Assembly: GCA_964588325.1 (NCBI GenBank)
Contig: CAZPOR010000003.1
Location: 62,001-126,000, forward strand
Direction of reading: 5' to 3'
From: Thiovibrio sp964588325
Lineage (GTDB): Bacteria; Desulfobacterota; Desulfobulbia; Desulfobulbales; Desulfurivibrionaceae
DNA length: 64,000 bases
How positions within the stretch are numbered: position 1 is the stretch's first letter; each line of letters starts with the position of its first letter. Shown here in pieces: positions 25,602 through 33,231 of the stretch. The translations under genes were made by a program, and so were the position numbers. The notes beneath the pieces are model-generated. The model was not told the origin of the DNA. It searched no databases and was given only the letters and a program-made list of their open reading frames with translations.

Positions 25602-26543
25602 ATGGCAGAGCACAAGGTAGCGGTTCTTTTTCCGGGGCAGGGCTCCCAGTTTTTGGGCATGGGCAAGGAGTTTTTGGAAACGGACCCCGAGGCCCGCGCC
25701 CTCATGGCCATGGCGGAGAAGATCAGCGGCTTTCCGCTGACCCGGCTTTGCCAAGACGGTCCCCTGGAGGAACTGACCCGCACCGTGCATCTGCAACCGG
25801 CCATGACCGTGCTGAATCTCATCTGCTGGCAGGCCCTGGCCAAGGCCGGGGTAAAACCGGCCTTCTTCGCCGGGCACAGCCTGGGCGAATACGGGGCGCT
25901 TGCCGCCGCCGGGATCGTCAGTCCCGAGGATACCCTGGCCCTGGTCACCGAACGCGGCCGCTTGATGGAGCGCGAGGCTGCCGCTAATCCCGGCGGCATG
26001 CAGGCCGTGGTGAAACTGCCCATCGAGGCGGTGCGCGAAATCGTGGAAAGCGCCAAGGCTGCCGGCAAGATCACCGTGGCCAACCACAACTCCGCCGAGC
26101 AGATTGTGATCTCCGGCGAGGAAGCGGCCCTTGCCGTTGCCGCGCCCCTGGTCAAGGAGAAGGGCGGCAAGGCGATTCCCCTCAAGGTGAGCGGCGCCTG
26201 GCACAGCGAGCTGATCGGTGGTGCGGTCCCGGATTTCGAGGCGGCCATGGCCAAGGTGAGCTTCAACGCCCCGGCCACCCCGGTCCTCTTCAACGTCACC
26301 GCCGCTTCCGAGAGCGACCCTGCTGCGATCCGGCAGATCATGGCGCGTCAGATCGCCTCCACCGTCCGCTGGCTGGAGATCGTGGAACGGCTGATGGCCG
26401 AGGAGGTGCGGGTCTTTATCGAGGTCGGTCCCAAGACGGTGCTTACCGGGCTTTTGGGCAAGATCATCCCGCCTGACTACGAACACCGCTGCTTCCAGTT
26501 CGACACCCCAGAGGGGCTGGCCAAGATGCTGGAAGAGCTGTAG
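25602..26543 (+). CDS. fabD: malonyl-CoA:ACP transacylase FabD
   Basis: Transfers malonyl groups from CoA to acyl carrier protein for fatty-acid synthesis. 313 residues. N-terminal FPGQGSQ (10-16), the active-site nucleophile motif GHSLGE (about residues 91-96), an Arg in TERGRLM, and the catalytic His region SGAWHSELI. The start at 25602 (MAEHKVAVLFPGQ) fits the family; an ATG at 25581 is possible. It is not in a fab operon here: the following genes are toxin-antitoxin genes and it has its own terminator. Confidence 0.96.
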   Translation: MAEHKVAVLFPGQGSQFLGMGKEFLETDPEARALMAMAEKISGFPLTRLCQDGPLEELTRTVHLQPAMTVLNLICWQALAKAGVKPAFFAGHSLGEYGALAAAGIVSPEDTLALVTERGRLMEREAAANPGGMQAVVKLPIEAVREIVESAKAAGKITVANHNSAEQIVISGEEAALAVAAPLVKEKGGKAIPLKVSGAWHSELIGGAVPDFEAAMAKVSFNAPATPVLFNVTAASESDPAAIRQIMARQIASTVRWLEIVERLMAEEVRVFIEVGPKTVLTGLLGKIIPPDYEHRCFQFDTPEGLAKMLEEL

Positions 26544-26562
26544 GCAAGGCGCAAGGCTGAAG

Positions 26563-26610
26563 GAAAAAGGCGGGCAACCCGGTGGCGGGCTCTCCGCCTT
26601 TTTCGTTTTT
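26563..26610 (+). terminator. terminator after fabD
   Basis: Stem GAAAAAGGCGG / CCGCCTTTTTC with a GC-rich 20-base loop and a following T run (CGTTTTT). Confidence 0.85.
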
Positions 26611-26671
26611 ATCCTCAATTTCCTCATTGGCATGCCTGCCGATCCGAAAACCCTTTACTTTCGTGTTCGCG

Positions 26672-26693
26672 GTATATATATTTATGTATATAC
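26672..26693. promoter_or_regulatory. AT-rich palindromic operator of the first vapBC pair
   Basis: GTATATAT-N6-GTATATAC, an inverted (and direct) repeat 16 bp before the antitoxin start. AbrB-type antitoxins usually repress through such palindromes; binding here is inferred. Confidence 0.55.
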
Positions 26694-26709
26694 AAGGCAG
26701 GAGGGTTCG

Positions 26710-26937
26710 ATGAACACGGCAAAGATATTCAAAAGCGGCAACAGTCAGGCGGTGCGGCTCCCAAAGGGCTTTCAGCTTGAGGGCAACGAGGTATATATCA
26801 AGCGGGTGGGGAAAAATATCATCCTCACCACCAAAGATGACCCCTGGGCCGGACTGATCGACAGCCTCGACATGTTCAGCGATGATTTCATGGCAGAGCG
26901 CCGGCAGCCGCCGGCCGACCAGCGCGATGAATTCTGA
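26710..26937 (+). CDS. vapB: VapB-type antitoxin (SpoVT/AbrB fold)
   Basis: 75 residues. An N-terminal swapped-hairpin DNA-binding domain (AKIFKSGNSQAVRLPKGFQL) and an acidic, flexible toxin-binding tail. The ATG at 26710 has a strong ribosome-binding site (GGAGGG). The stop overlaps the toxin start (TGATG), giving translational coupling. It neutralises the PIN toxin encoded next and autoregulates the operon. Confidence 0.9.
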   Translation: MNTAKIFKSGNSQAVRLPKGFQLEGNEVYIKRVGKNIILTTKDDPWAGLIDSLDMFSDDFMAERRQPPADQRDEF

Positions 26938-27335
26938 TGCGCTACCTGCTTGACACCAATATCTGCATTTACCTCATCAAGAAAAAGCCCCTCCAGGTGC
27001 TTGAAAAGCTCCGTACCCTGGCAATCGCGGACGTGGGCATCTCTGCCATCACCCTGGCCGAACTGGAATTCGGGGTTGCCAAAAGCAGCAGGCCGCAACA
27101 GAACAACGAGGCGCTCCAGACCTTTGTCGTCCCGCTGGAAATTCTTCCCTTTGACGACCGCGCCGCCTGTCGCTATGGAGAAATACGCGCCCACCTGGAA
27201 AAGAAGGGACAGCCCATCGGCAGCCTGGACATGCTCATTGCCGCCCATGCCAGCAGCCTTTCCCTGACGCTCGTGACCAACAACCTCCGCGAGTTCAAGA
27301 AGGTTCCGGAATTGAACGTGGAGAGTTGGGTGTAG
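26937..27335 (+). CDS. vapC: VapC-type PIN-domain ribonuclease toxin
   Basis: 132 residues, single PIN domain. All the expected acidic positions are present: LLDTN (D6), AITLAELEFG (E42), GSLDMLIAA (Asp) and the VTNN region near the C-terminus. VapC toxins cut tRNA or rRNA when free of antitoxin. It directly follows vapB. This copy looks intact, unlike the one at 29190-29582. Confidence 0.9.
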   Translation: MRYLLDTNICIYLIKKKPLQVLEKLRTLAIADVGISAITLAELEFGVAKSSRPQQNNEALQTFVVPLEILPFDDRAACRYGEIRAHLEKKGQPIGSLDMLIAAHASSLSLTLVTNNLREFKKVPELNVESWV

Positions 27336-27374
27336 TAATTCTTCTGGTGTTGTAGAGGGAAGGGCGGGACAAAA

Positions 27375-27400
27375 AAAATAGGGGAGTGTCCCGAATTTTC
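27375..27400. repeat. short repeat, left copy of an inverted pair
   Basis: AATAGGGGAGTGTCCCGAAT and flanking bases. An inverted near-copy (ATTAGGGACACTCCCCTATT) lies at 28797-28826. Short GGGACA...TGTCCC-type units like this are often found beside REP-associated transposases; none is present in this window. Confidence 0.6.
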
Positions 27401-27885
27401 CACTGCTGCCCCTCCTCGACAGACTGGGATTCACGCGACTTCGCCGGGTCGAGTATCACGGGCGGGGAGAGTTCGGCGCAGACATTCTACCCTTCCGTTA
27501 CACAACACCAATAGGGACTGTGGAGTACTACGCAGTCCAGGCAAAGGCGACCGACATTCACGGTACCAGTTCGTCGAGGGGAAACGCGGGAGAGTTGATC
27601 AGTCAAGCTACACAGGCACTGAACGTTGCTTTCGTCGACGACTTGGACAATGAGCGCAAGAGGATCGACAAGTTCATCGTGGCAACAAGCAGGAAGATCA
27701 CACCGGACGCGCGGCGCGTAATAGAAGAAGGGGTTGCAGGAGACCGGAAGCTTGTCTTCATCGACATTGCCTCACTCATTGATCTGATTCGGAAGAACCG
27801 CCTTGTTCAGCATGTGTTGTTCACTGAGCCACAGACAGGAGGACAGAGCGGACCCAACAACGCCACCGACAGCGACAAGAAATAG
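27382..27885 (+). pseudogene. 5'-truncated PD-(D/E)XK restriction-endonuclease-like remnant
   Basis: The frame is open from just inside the left repeat to 27885. Conserved-looking protein sequence begins well before the first usable start (GTG at 27520), so the N-terminus has been lost. Visible are LLDRLGFTRLRRVEYHGRGEFGADILPF and then EYYAVQAKA: the D...Q-x-K pattern of a PD-(D/E)XK nuclease core, followed by FIVATSRKITPDARR and KLVFIDIASLIDLI, which resemble the helper strands of this nuclease group. The remnant starts at the repeat copy, suggesting that the repeat arrived by, or caused, the truncation. A shorter product from the GTG would lack the catalytic Asp. Confidence 0.6.
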
Positions 27886-27969
27886 CCGCGCTACGCACGT
27901 CCATTTCTTGCGCGTCATGGCCAACGTTATACTCTGAATTCATACGCACCCGTAAGGAAATTTTCCACA

Positions 27970-28716
27970 ATGGACATCCCTCGGATATTCAACATCACTG
28001 AAAGCGCTCACCGCATCCATAACCCGATCACACCCGAAAAGCTTGCCACGCTCGGCGCGGCGCTGCGTCTGGAATCGGGGACCCGAGTGCTCGACCTCGG
28101 CAGTGGTTCGGGAGAGATGCTGTGCACCTGGGCACGCGATCACGGCGTCATCGGCACCGGCATCGACATGAGCCGGTTGTTCACCGAGCAAGCGAAACTC
28201 CGTGCTGAGGAACTCGGCGTTGCCGATCAAGTCACCTTCATCCATGGCGATGCTGCCGGCTACGTCTCTGACGAGAAGGTCGGTGTGGCAGCCTGTGTCG
28301 GCGCCACTTGGATCGGTGGGGGAGTCGCCGGCACTATCGAGCTTCTGGCGCGGAGCCTGCGCAGCGGCGGGATCATCCTCATCGGCGAGCCTTACTGGCG
28401 GCAGTTACCGCCGACGGAAGATGTTGCCAAGGGGTGTCTTGCCAACGCAATCTCCGACTTTCTCCTGCTTCCGGAACTTCTCGCCTCTTTCGGCCGCCTT
28501 GGCTACGACGTCGTGGAGATGGTTCTGGCTGACCAAGACGGCTGGGACAGATACGAGGCGGCCAAATGGCTCACCATGCGCCGATGGCTTGAAGCCAATC
28601 CCGGCGACGAGTTAGTCAAAGAGGTTCGAGCCAAACTGACCTCGGAACCCGGGCGCTACGCCGCTTACACCCGTGAATACCTGGGCTGGGGTGTGTTCGC
28701 GCTGATGCCGCGGTGA
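27970..28716 (+). CDS. class I SAM-dependent methyltransferase
   Basis: 248 residues, Rossmann fold. Motif I is RVLDLGSGSGEML (about 39-51), motif II region GTGIDMS, and a GDAAGY block precedes a conserved Cys-Val-Gly-Ala strand. The second half (LLPELLASFGRLGYDVVEM) resembles small-molecule methyltransferases of the UbiE/Methyltransf_25 type rather than DNA methylases, because no DPPY or PCQ motif is seen. Substrate unknown. It lies alone between inverted copies of a short repeat, next to the nuclease remnant, with its own weak ribosome-binding site (GTAAGGAAATTTTCCACA). Confidence 0.8.
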   Translation: MDIPRIFNITESAHRIHNPITPEKLATLGAALRLESGTRVLDLGSGSGEMLCTWARDHGVIGTGIDMSRLFTEQAKLRAEELGVADQVTFIHGDAAGYVSDEKVGVAACVGATWIGGGVAGTIELLARSLRSGGIILIGEPYWRQLPPTEDVAKGCLANAISDFLLLPELLASFGRLGYDVVEMVLADQDGWDRYEAAKWLTMRRWLEANPGDELVKEVRAKLTSEPGRYAAYTREYLGWGVFALMPR

Positions 28717-28796
28717 TGGATATTTTAGGGGGCCGGCTTACTTGATTATTCGGTACGGCTTTCAGGCCGCCAGATGCTGGATGTTGGCGAGTTGAT

Positions 28797-28826
28797 GGGG
28801 AAATTAGGGACACTCCCCTATTTTCC
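28797..28826. repeat. short repeat, right (inverted) copy
   Basis: ATTAGGGACACTCCCCTATT, the reverse-complement partner of 27375-27400. Together the two copies bound about 1.4 kb of cargo. Confidence 0.6.
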
Positions 28827-28917
28827 GTAGAACCGCAGATTTTCTTGCTTGCTCAAATCATGATAAAATATTACTCTTTCATGAAAGAGGTCGGAGAGTG
28901 ATCCTCAGGAGGAAGCC

Positions 28918-29190
28918 ATGGCAAATCTGCAAGTAAAAGGGATTGATGACGGTCTGTACGAACAACTGAAAAGATTGGCAACGGCGGAAAACAGATCGGT
29001 GAGTCAGGAGATCATCTTTCTGGTCAAGGAGCATCTTTCTTCACAAAAGACTTGCCGCGCCATGCCGTCTCCGGCCGAGGTGCTGCTGCAATTGTCCGGT
29101 TCATGGGAAGACTCCAGGCCAGTCGGTGAGATTGTCGCCGAAATCAAAAATGCCCGCAAAAACAGCCAGCGGCTTGCCGGGGGGCTGTAA
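28918..29190 (+). CDS. FitA/VapB-like ribbon-helix-helix antitoxin
   Basis: 90 residues. The N-terminal ribbon-helix-helix (MANLQVKGIDDGLYEQLKRLA, then RSVSQEIIFLV) is the DNA-binding dimer domain; the C-terminal part binds the toxin. Preceded by CAGGAGGAAGCC, a strong ribosome-binding site. Its stop codon overlaps the start of the PIN gene (TAATG). Confidence 0.88.
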   Translation: MANLQVKGIDDGLYEQLKRLATAENRSVSQEIIFLVKEHLSSQKTCRAMPSPAEVLLQLSGSWEDSRPVGEIVAEIKNARKNSQRLAGGL

Positions 29191-29582
29191 TGTTTCTTCT
29201 TGACACCGACACGGTGATCTATTCTCTGAAGGGGCAGGGCGGGGTGGCGGAGAATCTGCGCATCCACGTACACGATCCTCTGTATCTCAGCACCATCACC
29301 ATGATGGTGCTGTACTACGGCGCTTACAAGTCGCAGAATGTCGATGCGAACCTGGCCAAGCTCAAGACCATTGAGAGCGCTTTTCCTCTTTTGCCGCCAG
29401 GCCCGGAAACGGTGGAAGCATTCGGAAAAATGAAGGCCGCCCTGGAGGTTCAGGGCTTGCGGCTTGCCGATCTGGATTTGATCATCGCCGCTACCGCGCT
29501 TGCCCGCAACCTTACCCTGGTCACGAACAATCAGAAGCATTTCAGCAGAATACCGGGATTGAAGCTGGTGAACTGGGCGTGA
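29190..29582 (+). CDS. VapC-like PIN-domain protein with a substituted acidic residue
   Basis: 130 residues. LLDTD (D5) and LADLDLIIAA (third-position Asp) match the PIN fold, and the C-terminal LVTNNQKHF is typical. The second conserved acidic residue, in the motif S-x-I-T-x-x-E-L, is replaced: LSTITMMVLYYG has Val40 (GTG, 29307-29309). Compare AITLAELEFG in the toxin at 26937-27335. Loss of this metal ligand often destroys VapC activity, so this copy may be inactive or attenuated. Partner of the RHH gene upstream. Confidence 0.85.
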   Translation: MFLLDTDTVIYSLKGQGGVAENLRIHVHDPLYLSTITMMVLYYGAYKSQNVDANLAKLKTIESAFPLLPPGPETVEAFGKMKAALEVQGLRLADLDLIIAATALARNLTLVTNNQKHFSRIPGLKLVNWA

Positions 29583-29719
29583 CCCAAGGCCAATTTGTCT
29601 CCTGGGTGCTCAATCATTTTGCCCGTCGTCTTGCAGCGGGTATGCAGGGCTCTGGGGACTCAAACTCACCGCCACGATTGCCCACTGAGCTAAAAACACG
29701 TTGCGTTCATCCTCGGGTA

Positions 29720-29740
29720 TGTTTATACTTTGTGTAAACA
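29720..29740. promoter_or_regulatory. palindromic operator of mazEF
   Basis: TGTTTATAC-N3-GTGTAAACA, with arms matching at 8 of 9 positions, 20 bp before the antitoxin start. Likely the autoregulatory site for the MazE dimer and overlapping its promoter. Confidence 0.6.
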
Positions 29741-29759
29741 TTATACTGGAGGCAACACA

Positions 29760-30014
29760 ATGGCCGAAGTGATACTCAATATCAAGCACTGGGGTAACAA
29801 TCTTGGCGTTCGTCTGCCCGCCGCCGTGGCACGCGAGGCGCATTTGTACGAGGATCAACAGGTGCGGGTAACGGTGGAGGAAGGCAAGGTCATTATTTCT
29901 CCGGTCCAGGATGCCACCCTTACCCTCAAGCAACGGCTGGAGCGTTACAAGCCGGAACAGCACGGCGGGGAGGTGATGCAGGGCACGGAAAAGCTTGGGG
30001 CCGAGAAATGGTAG
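29760..30014 (+). CDS. mazE: MazE-type antitoxin (AbrB fold)
   Basis: 84 residues. The N-terminal domain (IKHWGNNLGVRLPAAVAREA) is the MazE/AbrB swapped hairpin, then VRVTVEEGKVIISPV, and an extended acidic-aromatic tail for toxin binding. The start at 29760 follows CTGGAGGCAACACA. It overlaps the toxin gene by 7 bp. Confidence 0.92.
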   Translation: MAEVILNIKHWGNNLGVRLPAAVAREAHLYEDQQVRVTVEEGKVIISPVQDATLTLKQRLERYKPEQHGGEVMQGTEKLGAEKW

Positions 30015-30385
30015 CGGCAAAACGCGGGTGGGTGCCGGGCCGTCAGGAGGTCATCTGGATCGACTGCAATCCCCAGGCCGGCCGCGAAATGTGCGACATC
30101 CATCCTTTTTTGGTTCTTTCTCCCCGGGAGTTCAATGACCGCACCTCCCTGGTTATCGGCCTGCCCATGACCACCGCGGAATATAACGCCGATAACCCCT
30201 TCGCGGTCGCCGTTGGCCCGGGCTCCAAAGCCGGCGTTAACAAAACCAGCTATGTGCTTTGCCATCAGCCAAAATCTTTCGACTGGCGCGCCCGTCAGGC
30301 CACTTCCCATCCCGCCGCCAAAGTGGCGGACGCCCGCTTCGCCGAAGTATGCGCGCTTCTGAACCAAATTCTCCAGTTGATTTGA
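30008..30385 (+). CDS. mazF: MazF/PemK-type mRNA interferase
   Basis: 125 residues. The PemK fold is shown by PGRQEVIWIDCNPQAGREMCDIHPFLVLSP at the start (more than half of the first strand pair), FNDRTSLVIGLPMTT and the strand VNKTSYVLCHQPKSFDWRAR near the C-terminus. MazF cuts single-stranded RNA at short sequence motifs. It directly overlaps mazE, so both are translated together. Third toxin-antitoxin pair in less than 4 kb. Confidence 0.92.
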   Translation: MVAAKRGWVPGRQEVIWIDCNPQAGREMCDIHPFLVLSPREFNDRTSLVIGLPMTTAEYNADNPFAVAVGPGSKAGVNKTSYVLCHQPKSFDWRARQATSHPAAKVADARFAEVCALLNQILQLI

Positions 30386-30537
30386 AGTCCGTGATCTGTC
30401 GGGCGCATTACGGCATAGCAGACTTCTGGTCATTGGCCACTGAATGAATTCCGGTTCGCACTACCTGTTCCCGCGCCAACCAGGCGTCTGCAAAAGTACC
30501 GTCTCCCTGGCGATGGATTTTCTGGGCAGATTGGTGC

Positions 30538-30566
30538 TTGACATCCTGCGTTCGGCACAGTATCTT
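30538..30566 (+). promoter_or_regulatory. sigma-70 promoter of ffh
   Basis: TTGACA, 17 bp, TATCTT, about 100 bp before the ffh start, in the 279-bp gap after mazF. Nothing else was recognised in the gap. Confidence 0.7.
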
Positions 30567-30664
30567 TGTCCGTTTTCCGGCCCGGAGAGGGTGAGGTGTG
30601 TCTTTTTTCAGGAATTATCGCGGCTGCCGGGCTTTCCCCGCAGGCTGCTTGAGTGATTGACAGA

Positions 30665-32029
30665 ATGTTTGAGTCGCTTTCAGACCGGTTACATGATGTT
30701 TTTAAACAGCTTCGCGGCCACGGCAGGCTGACCGAGGAAAACATCCAGGAGGCGTTGCGCGAAGTGCGCATGGCCCTGCTGGAGGCCGACGTCAACTTCA
30801 AGGTGGCCAAGGAGTTTGTCGCCACGGTCGCCGAAAAGGCGGTGGGTCAGGAAGTTGTTGGTTCGCTGGCCCCTGGCCAGCAGGTGATCAAGGTTGTGCA
30901 CGATCAGTTGGTCGAGCTGTTGGGCGGGCAGACCGCCACCCTCAACCTCAGCGGCCGTCAGCCCGTGGTCATCATGATGGTGGGTCTGCAGGGTTCCGGC
31001 AAGACGACCACCTCGGGCAAGCTGGCCAAGCTGCTGCAGGGCAAGGGGCGCAAGCCCTATCTGGTGCCGGCCGACGTGTATCGGCCCGCAGCCATTGACC
31101 AGTTGACCATTTTGGGTCAGAGCCTCGGGGTGGAGGTGCATCCCTCCAGCACCGATCAGGACCCGGTGGCCATCTGCCGCCAGGCCGTGCATGCCGCCCA
31201 GAGCGGTGGCTATGATACACTGATTATCGACACCGCTGGTCGGCTCCATGTGGATCAGGAGCTGATGGCTGAGTTGGCCAGGATCAAGGAGGCGGTTGAG
31301 CCCGCCGAGATCCTCTTCGTGGCCGATGCCATGACCGGCCAGGACGCGGTCACGGTGGCCGACAAGTTCAATCAGGATTTGGCCATTTCCGGCGTGGTCC
31401 TGACCAAGATGGATGGCGATGCCCGCGGCGGTGCGGCCCTGTCCATCAAGAAGGTGACCCAGCGGCCCATCAAGTTCGTCGGCATGGGCGAAGGGCTCGA
31501 TGCCCTGGAGCCGTTCCATCCGGACCGCGTTGCCTCCCGGATTCTGGGCATGGGCGACGTGCTCACCCTGATCGAAAAGGCCGAGGCAGTCGTTGATAAG
31601 GATAAGGCGGAAAAACTCGCCAAAAAGCTCAAGAAAGAAGGGTTTTCCCTGGAGGATTTTCTTGAGCAAATTCAGCAGATCAAGAAGATGGGCAGCCTGG
31701 AGCAGATCATGGGCATGATTCCGGGAATGAGCCGGATCAAGCAGCTCAAGGACATGCCCAAGCCCGATGAAAAAGAACTGGTCAAGGTGGAGGCGGTCAT
31801 CAACTCCATGACCATCAAGGAGCGCCGCAACCACGCCATTCTCAACGCGAACCGCAGAACGCGCATCGCCAAGGGGAGCGGCACCACGGTGCAGGATGTG
31901 AACAAGGTCATCAAGAGTTACACGGAAATGCTCAAGATGATGAAGCAGATGAGCGGCAAGCCCGGCGGAATGGGCGCCTTTGTCGGCGGGCCGAAGAAAA
32001 AGAAACGGCCCAAGGGGCTGTTCCGGTAG
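30665..32029 (+). CDS. ffh: signal recognition particle protein Ffh
   Basis: SRP54 GTPase that targets nascent membrane proteins with 4.5S RNA. 454 residues: N domain (MFESLSDRLHDVFKQLRG), G domain with P-loop GLQGSGKTTTSGKLA, DTAGR, TKMDGDARGG and the closing GMGE, and a Met-rich M domain (MGMIPGMSRI, TEMLKMMKQMSGKPGGMG). The ATG at 30665 is chosen; a GTG 12 bp earlier is possible. It leads the ffh-rpsP-khpA-rimM-trmD run. Confidence 0.97.
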   Translation: MFESLSDRLHDVFKQLRGHGRLTEENIQEALREVRMALLEADVNFKVAKEFVATVAEKAVGQEVVGSLAPGQQVIKVVHDQLVELLGGQTATLNLSGRQPVVIMMVGLQGSGKTTTSGKLAKLLQGKGRKPYLVPADVYRPAAIDQLTILGQSLGVEVHPSSTDQDPVAICRQAVHAAQSGGYDTLIIDTAGRLHVDQELMAELARIKEAVEPAEILFVADAMTGQDAVTVADKFNQDLAISGVVLTKMDGDARGGAALSIKKVTQRPIKFVGMGEGLDALEPFHPDRVASRILGMGDVLTLIEKAEAVVDKDKAEKLAKKLKKEGFSLEDFLEQIQQIKKMGSLEQIMGMIPGMSRIKQLKDMPKPDEKELVKVEAVINSMTIKERRNHAILNANRRTRIAKGSGTTVQDVNKVIKSYTEMLKMMKQMSGKPGGMGAFVGGPKKKKRPKGLFR

Positions 32030-32064
32030 ATATTAAGTTGTCCGGTTGTATTGAAAAAAAGAAT

Positions 32065-32092
32065 AACGCGGAGACGCAAAGGGCGCAAAGAT
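32065..32092. repeat. dispersed repeat family D, single arm
   Basis: AGACGCAAAGGGCGCAAAG in the 138-bp gap between ffh and rpsP. Paired versions of the same sequence are at 40693-40770 and 43411-43484. Confidence 0.55.
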
Positions 32093-32167
32093 CACAGCTT
32101 GCTATTGAAAACGGAGCTTCCTTGCTTCTTGGCGTTCAGTAAATAACACACAGGAGGATACAACACC

Positions 32168-32416
32168 ATGGCAGTACGGATTCGTTTGACCAGAATGGGC
32201 CGCAAGAAGAAACCTTTTTACCGCATTGTCGTAGCCAACGCCGAGGCGTGCCGCGACGGGCAGTTTCTTGAAGTGGTCGGCACCTACGACCCTTGCAAGC
32301 AGCCCGCCGAGGTTATTGTCAAGCAGGACCGGATTCAGGTCTGGCTCGACAAGGGCGCCCTGCCTTCCGATACGGTGAAGAGCTTGCTTGCCAAGACCGC
32401 CAAAGTGGCGGAATAA
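32168..32416 (+). CDS. rpsP: 30S ribosomal protein S16
   Basis: 82 residues, normal S16 length. The opening MAVRIRLTRMGRKKKPFYRIVVA is diagnostic, followed by FLEVVGTYDP. Ribosome-binding site CAGGAGG. Part of the conserved rpsP-khpA-rimM-trmD-rplS group that links ribosomal proteins with tRNA and rRNA maturation. Confidence 0.98.
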   Translation: MAVRIRLTRMGRKKKPFYRIVVANAEACRDGQFLEVVGTYDPCKQPAEVIVKQDRIQVWLDKGALPSDTVKSLLAKTAKVAE

Positions 32417-32422
32417 GAATCC

Positions 32423-32653
32423 ATGAAGGATCTGGTCGCATTCATAGCCACTGCATTGGTGGATGATCCCGCTTCCGTCCAGGTTACCGAAACGGAAGGC
32501 GATGGCGCCGTTGTCCTTGAGTTGCGGGTAGCCAAGGAGGATCTTGGCAAGGTGATCGGAAAACAGGGGCGGACCGCCAGGGCCATCCGTTCGCTGCTTT
32601 CCGCCACCGCAGGCAAGGATAACCGCAAGGCTCGCCTTGAGATAGTGGAGTAG
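32423..32653 (+). CDS. khpA: KH-domain RNA-binding protein KhpA
   Basis: 76 residues, a single KH domain with the GKVIGKQGRTARAIRSLL signature (GxxG loop for RNA binding). KhpA partners with KhpB in RNA metabolism and cell-envelope control in other bacteria. It sits 6 bp after rpsP, its standard place. Confidence 0.93.
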   Translation: MKDLVAFIATALVDDPASVQVTETEGDGAVVLELRVAKEDLGKVIGKQGRTARAIRSLLSATAGKDNRKARLEIVE

Positions 32654-32658
32654 GATTT

Positions 32659-33231
32659 TTGGAAATCCTTGATGTCGGGGTTGCCCATGATGGGCAGATT
32701 GCGGTGGGCAAGGTTGTCAAGGCCCATGGCATCAAGGGTGAACTCAAGGTCTACCCTTTTTCCGGCAATCCCGATGATTTTCGCGGCTATACGCTGCTGA
32801 CCCTGGTTGAAACGGGCCATGGCCTTACACGATCGTATGCGGTCGAGAAGAGCCGCCCCTTGGGGAATCTCGTACTCCTTGAGCTTGCCGGCCTTTCCGG
32901 CAGAAGTGCGGCCGAAACGTTGCGCGGCTGGGAAGTGCGGATCGACCGGGAACTTCTGCCGAACCGTGGGCCGGAAACCTTTTACTGGCATGAGCTGGTT
33001 GGGTTGCCGGTGATCAGCGATGGCGGGCGCGAGCTTGGCCGGATCACCTCGCTTCTGGCCACCCCTGCCCATGATATTCTGGTGATTACCGGAGGGGGAG
33101 CCGAGTATCTGATCCCGGCGATTGCTGCCTGTGTTGCCGGGCTTGCGCCGGATGGCAACTCCCTGGTGGTCACGCCGCCTCCGGGCCTGCTGGAGATGAA
33201 CGCGGGTGGGACGCCGGGCGATGCAAGCTGA
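32659..33231 (+). CDS. rimM: 16S rRNA processing protein RimM
   Basis: 190 residues. The N-terminal RimM domain (VVKAHGIKGELKVYPF) is followed by a PRC-barrel domain (YWHELVGLPVISDGGRELGRIT...YLIPAI). It assists 30S head assembly by binding S19. The likely start is TTG at 32659, since no ATG or GTG fits near the conserved N-terminus and AGGA lies just upstream. Confidence 0.93.
   Translation: MEILDVGVAHDGQIAVGKVVKAHGIKGELKVYPFSGNPDDFRGYTLLTLVETGHGLTRSYAVEKSRPLGNLVLLELAGLSGRSAAETLRGWEVRIDRELLPNRGPETFYWHELVGLPVISDGGRELGRITSLLATPAHDILVITGGGAEYLIPAIAACVAGLAPDGNSLVVTPPPGLLEMNAGGTPGDAS

Noticed and set aside
27520..27885. Treating the nuclease-like frame as an intact 121-aa gene from the GTG
   Set aside because: The catalytic-Asp strand and other conserved-looking sequence lie before this GTG in the same frame, so it is better read as a truncated remnant.
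29640..29700. Possible tRNA-like sequence before mazEF
   Set aside because: No acceptor or T-arm pairing could be drawn.
30444..30656. Possible 70-codon gene before ffh
   Set aside because: It covers the ffh promoter and has no family pattern or clear ribosome-binding site.
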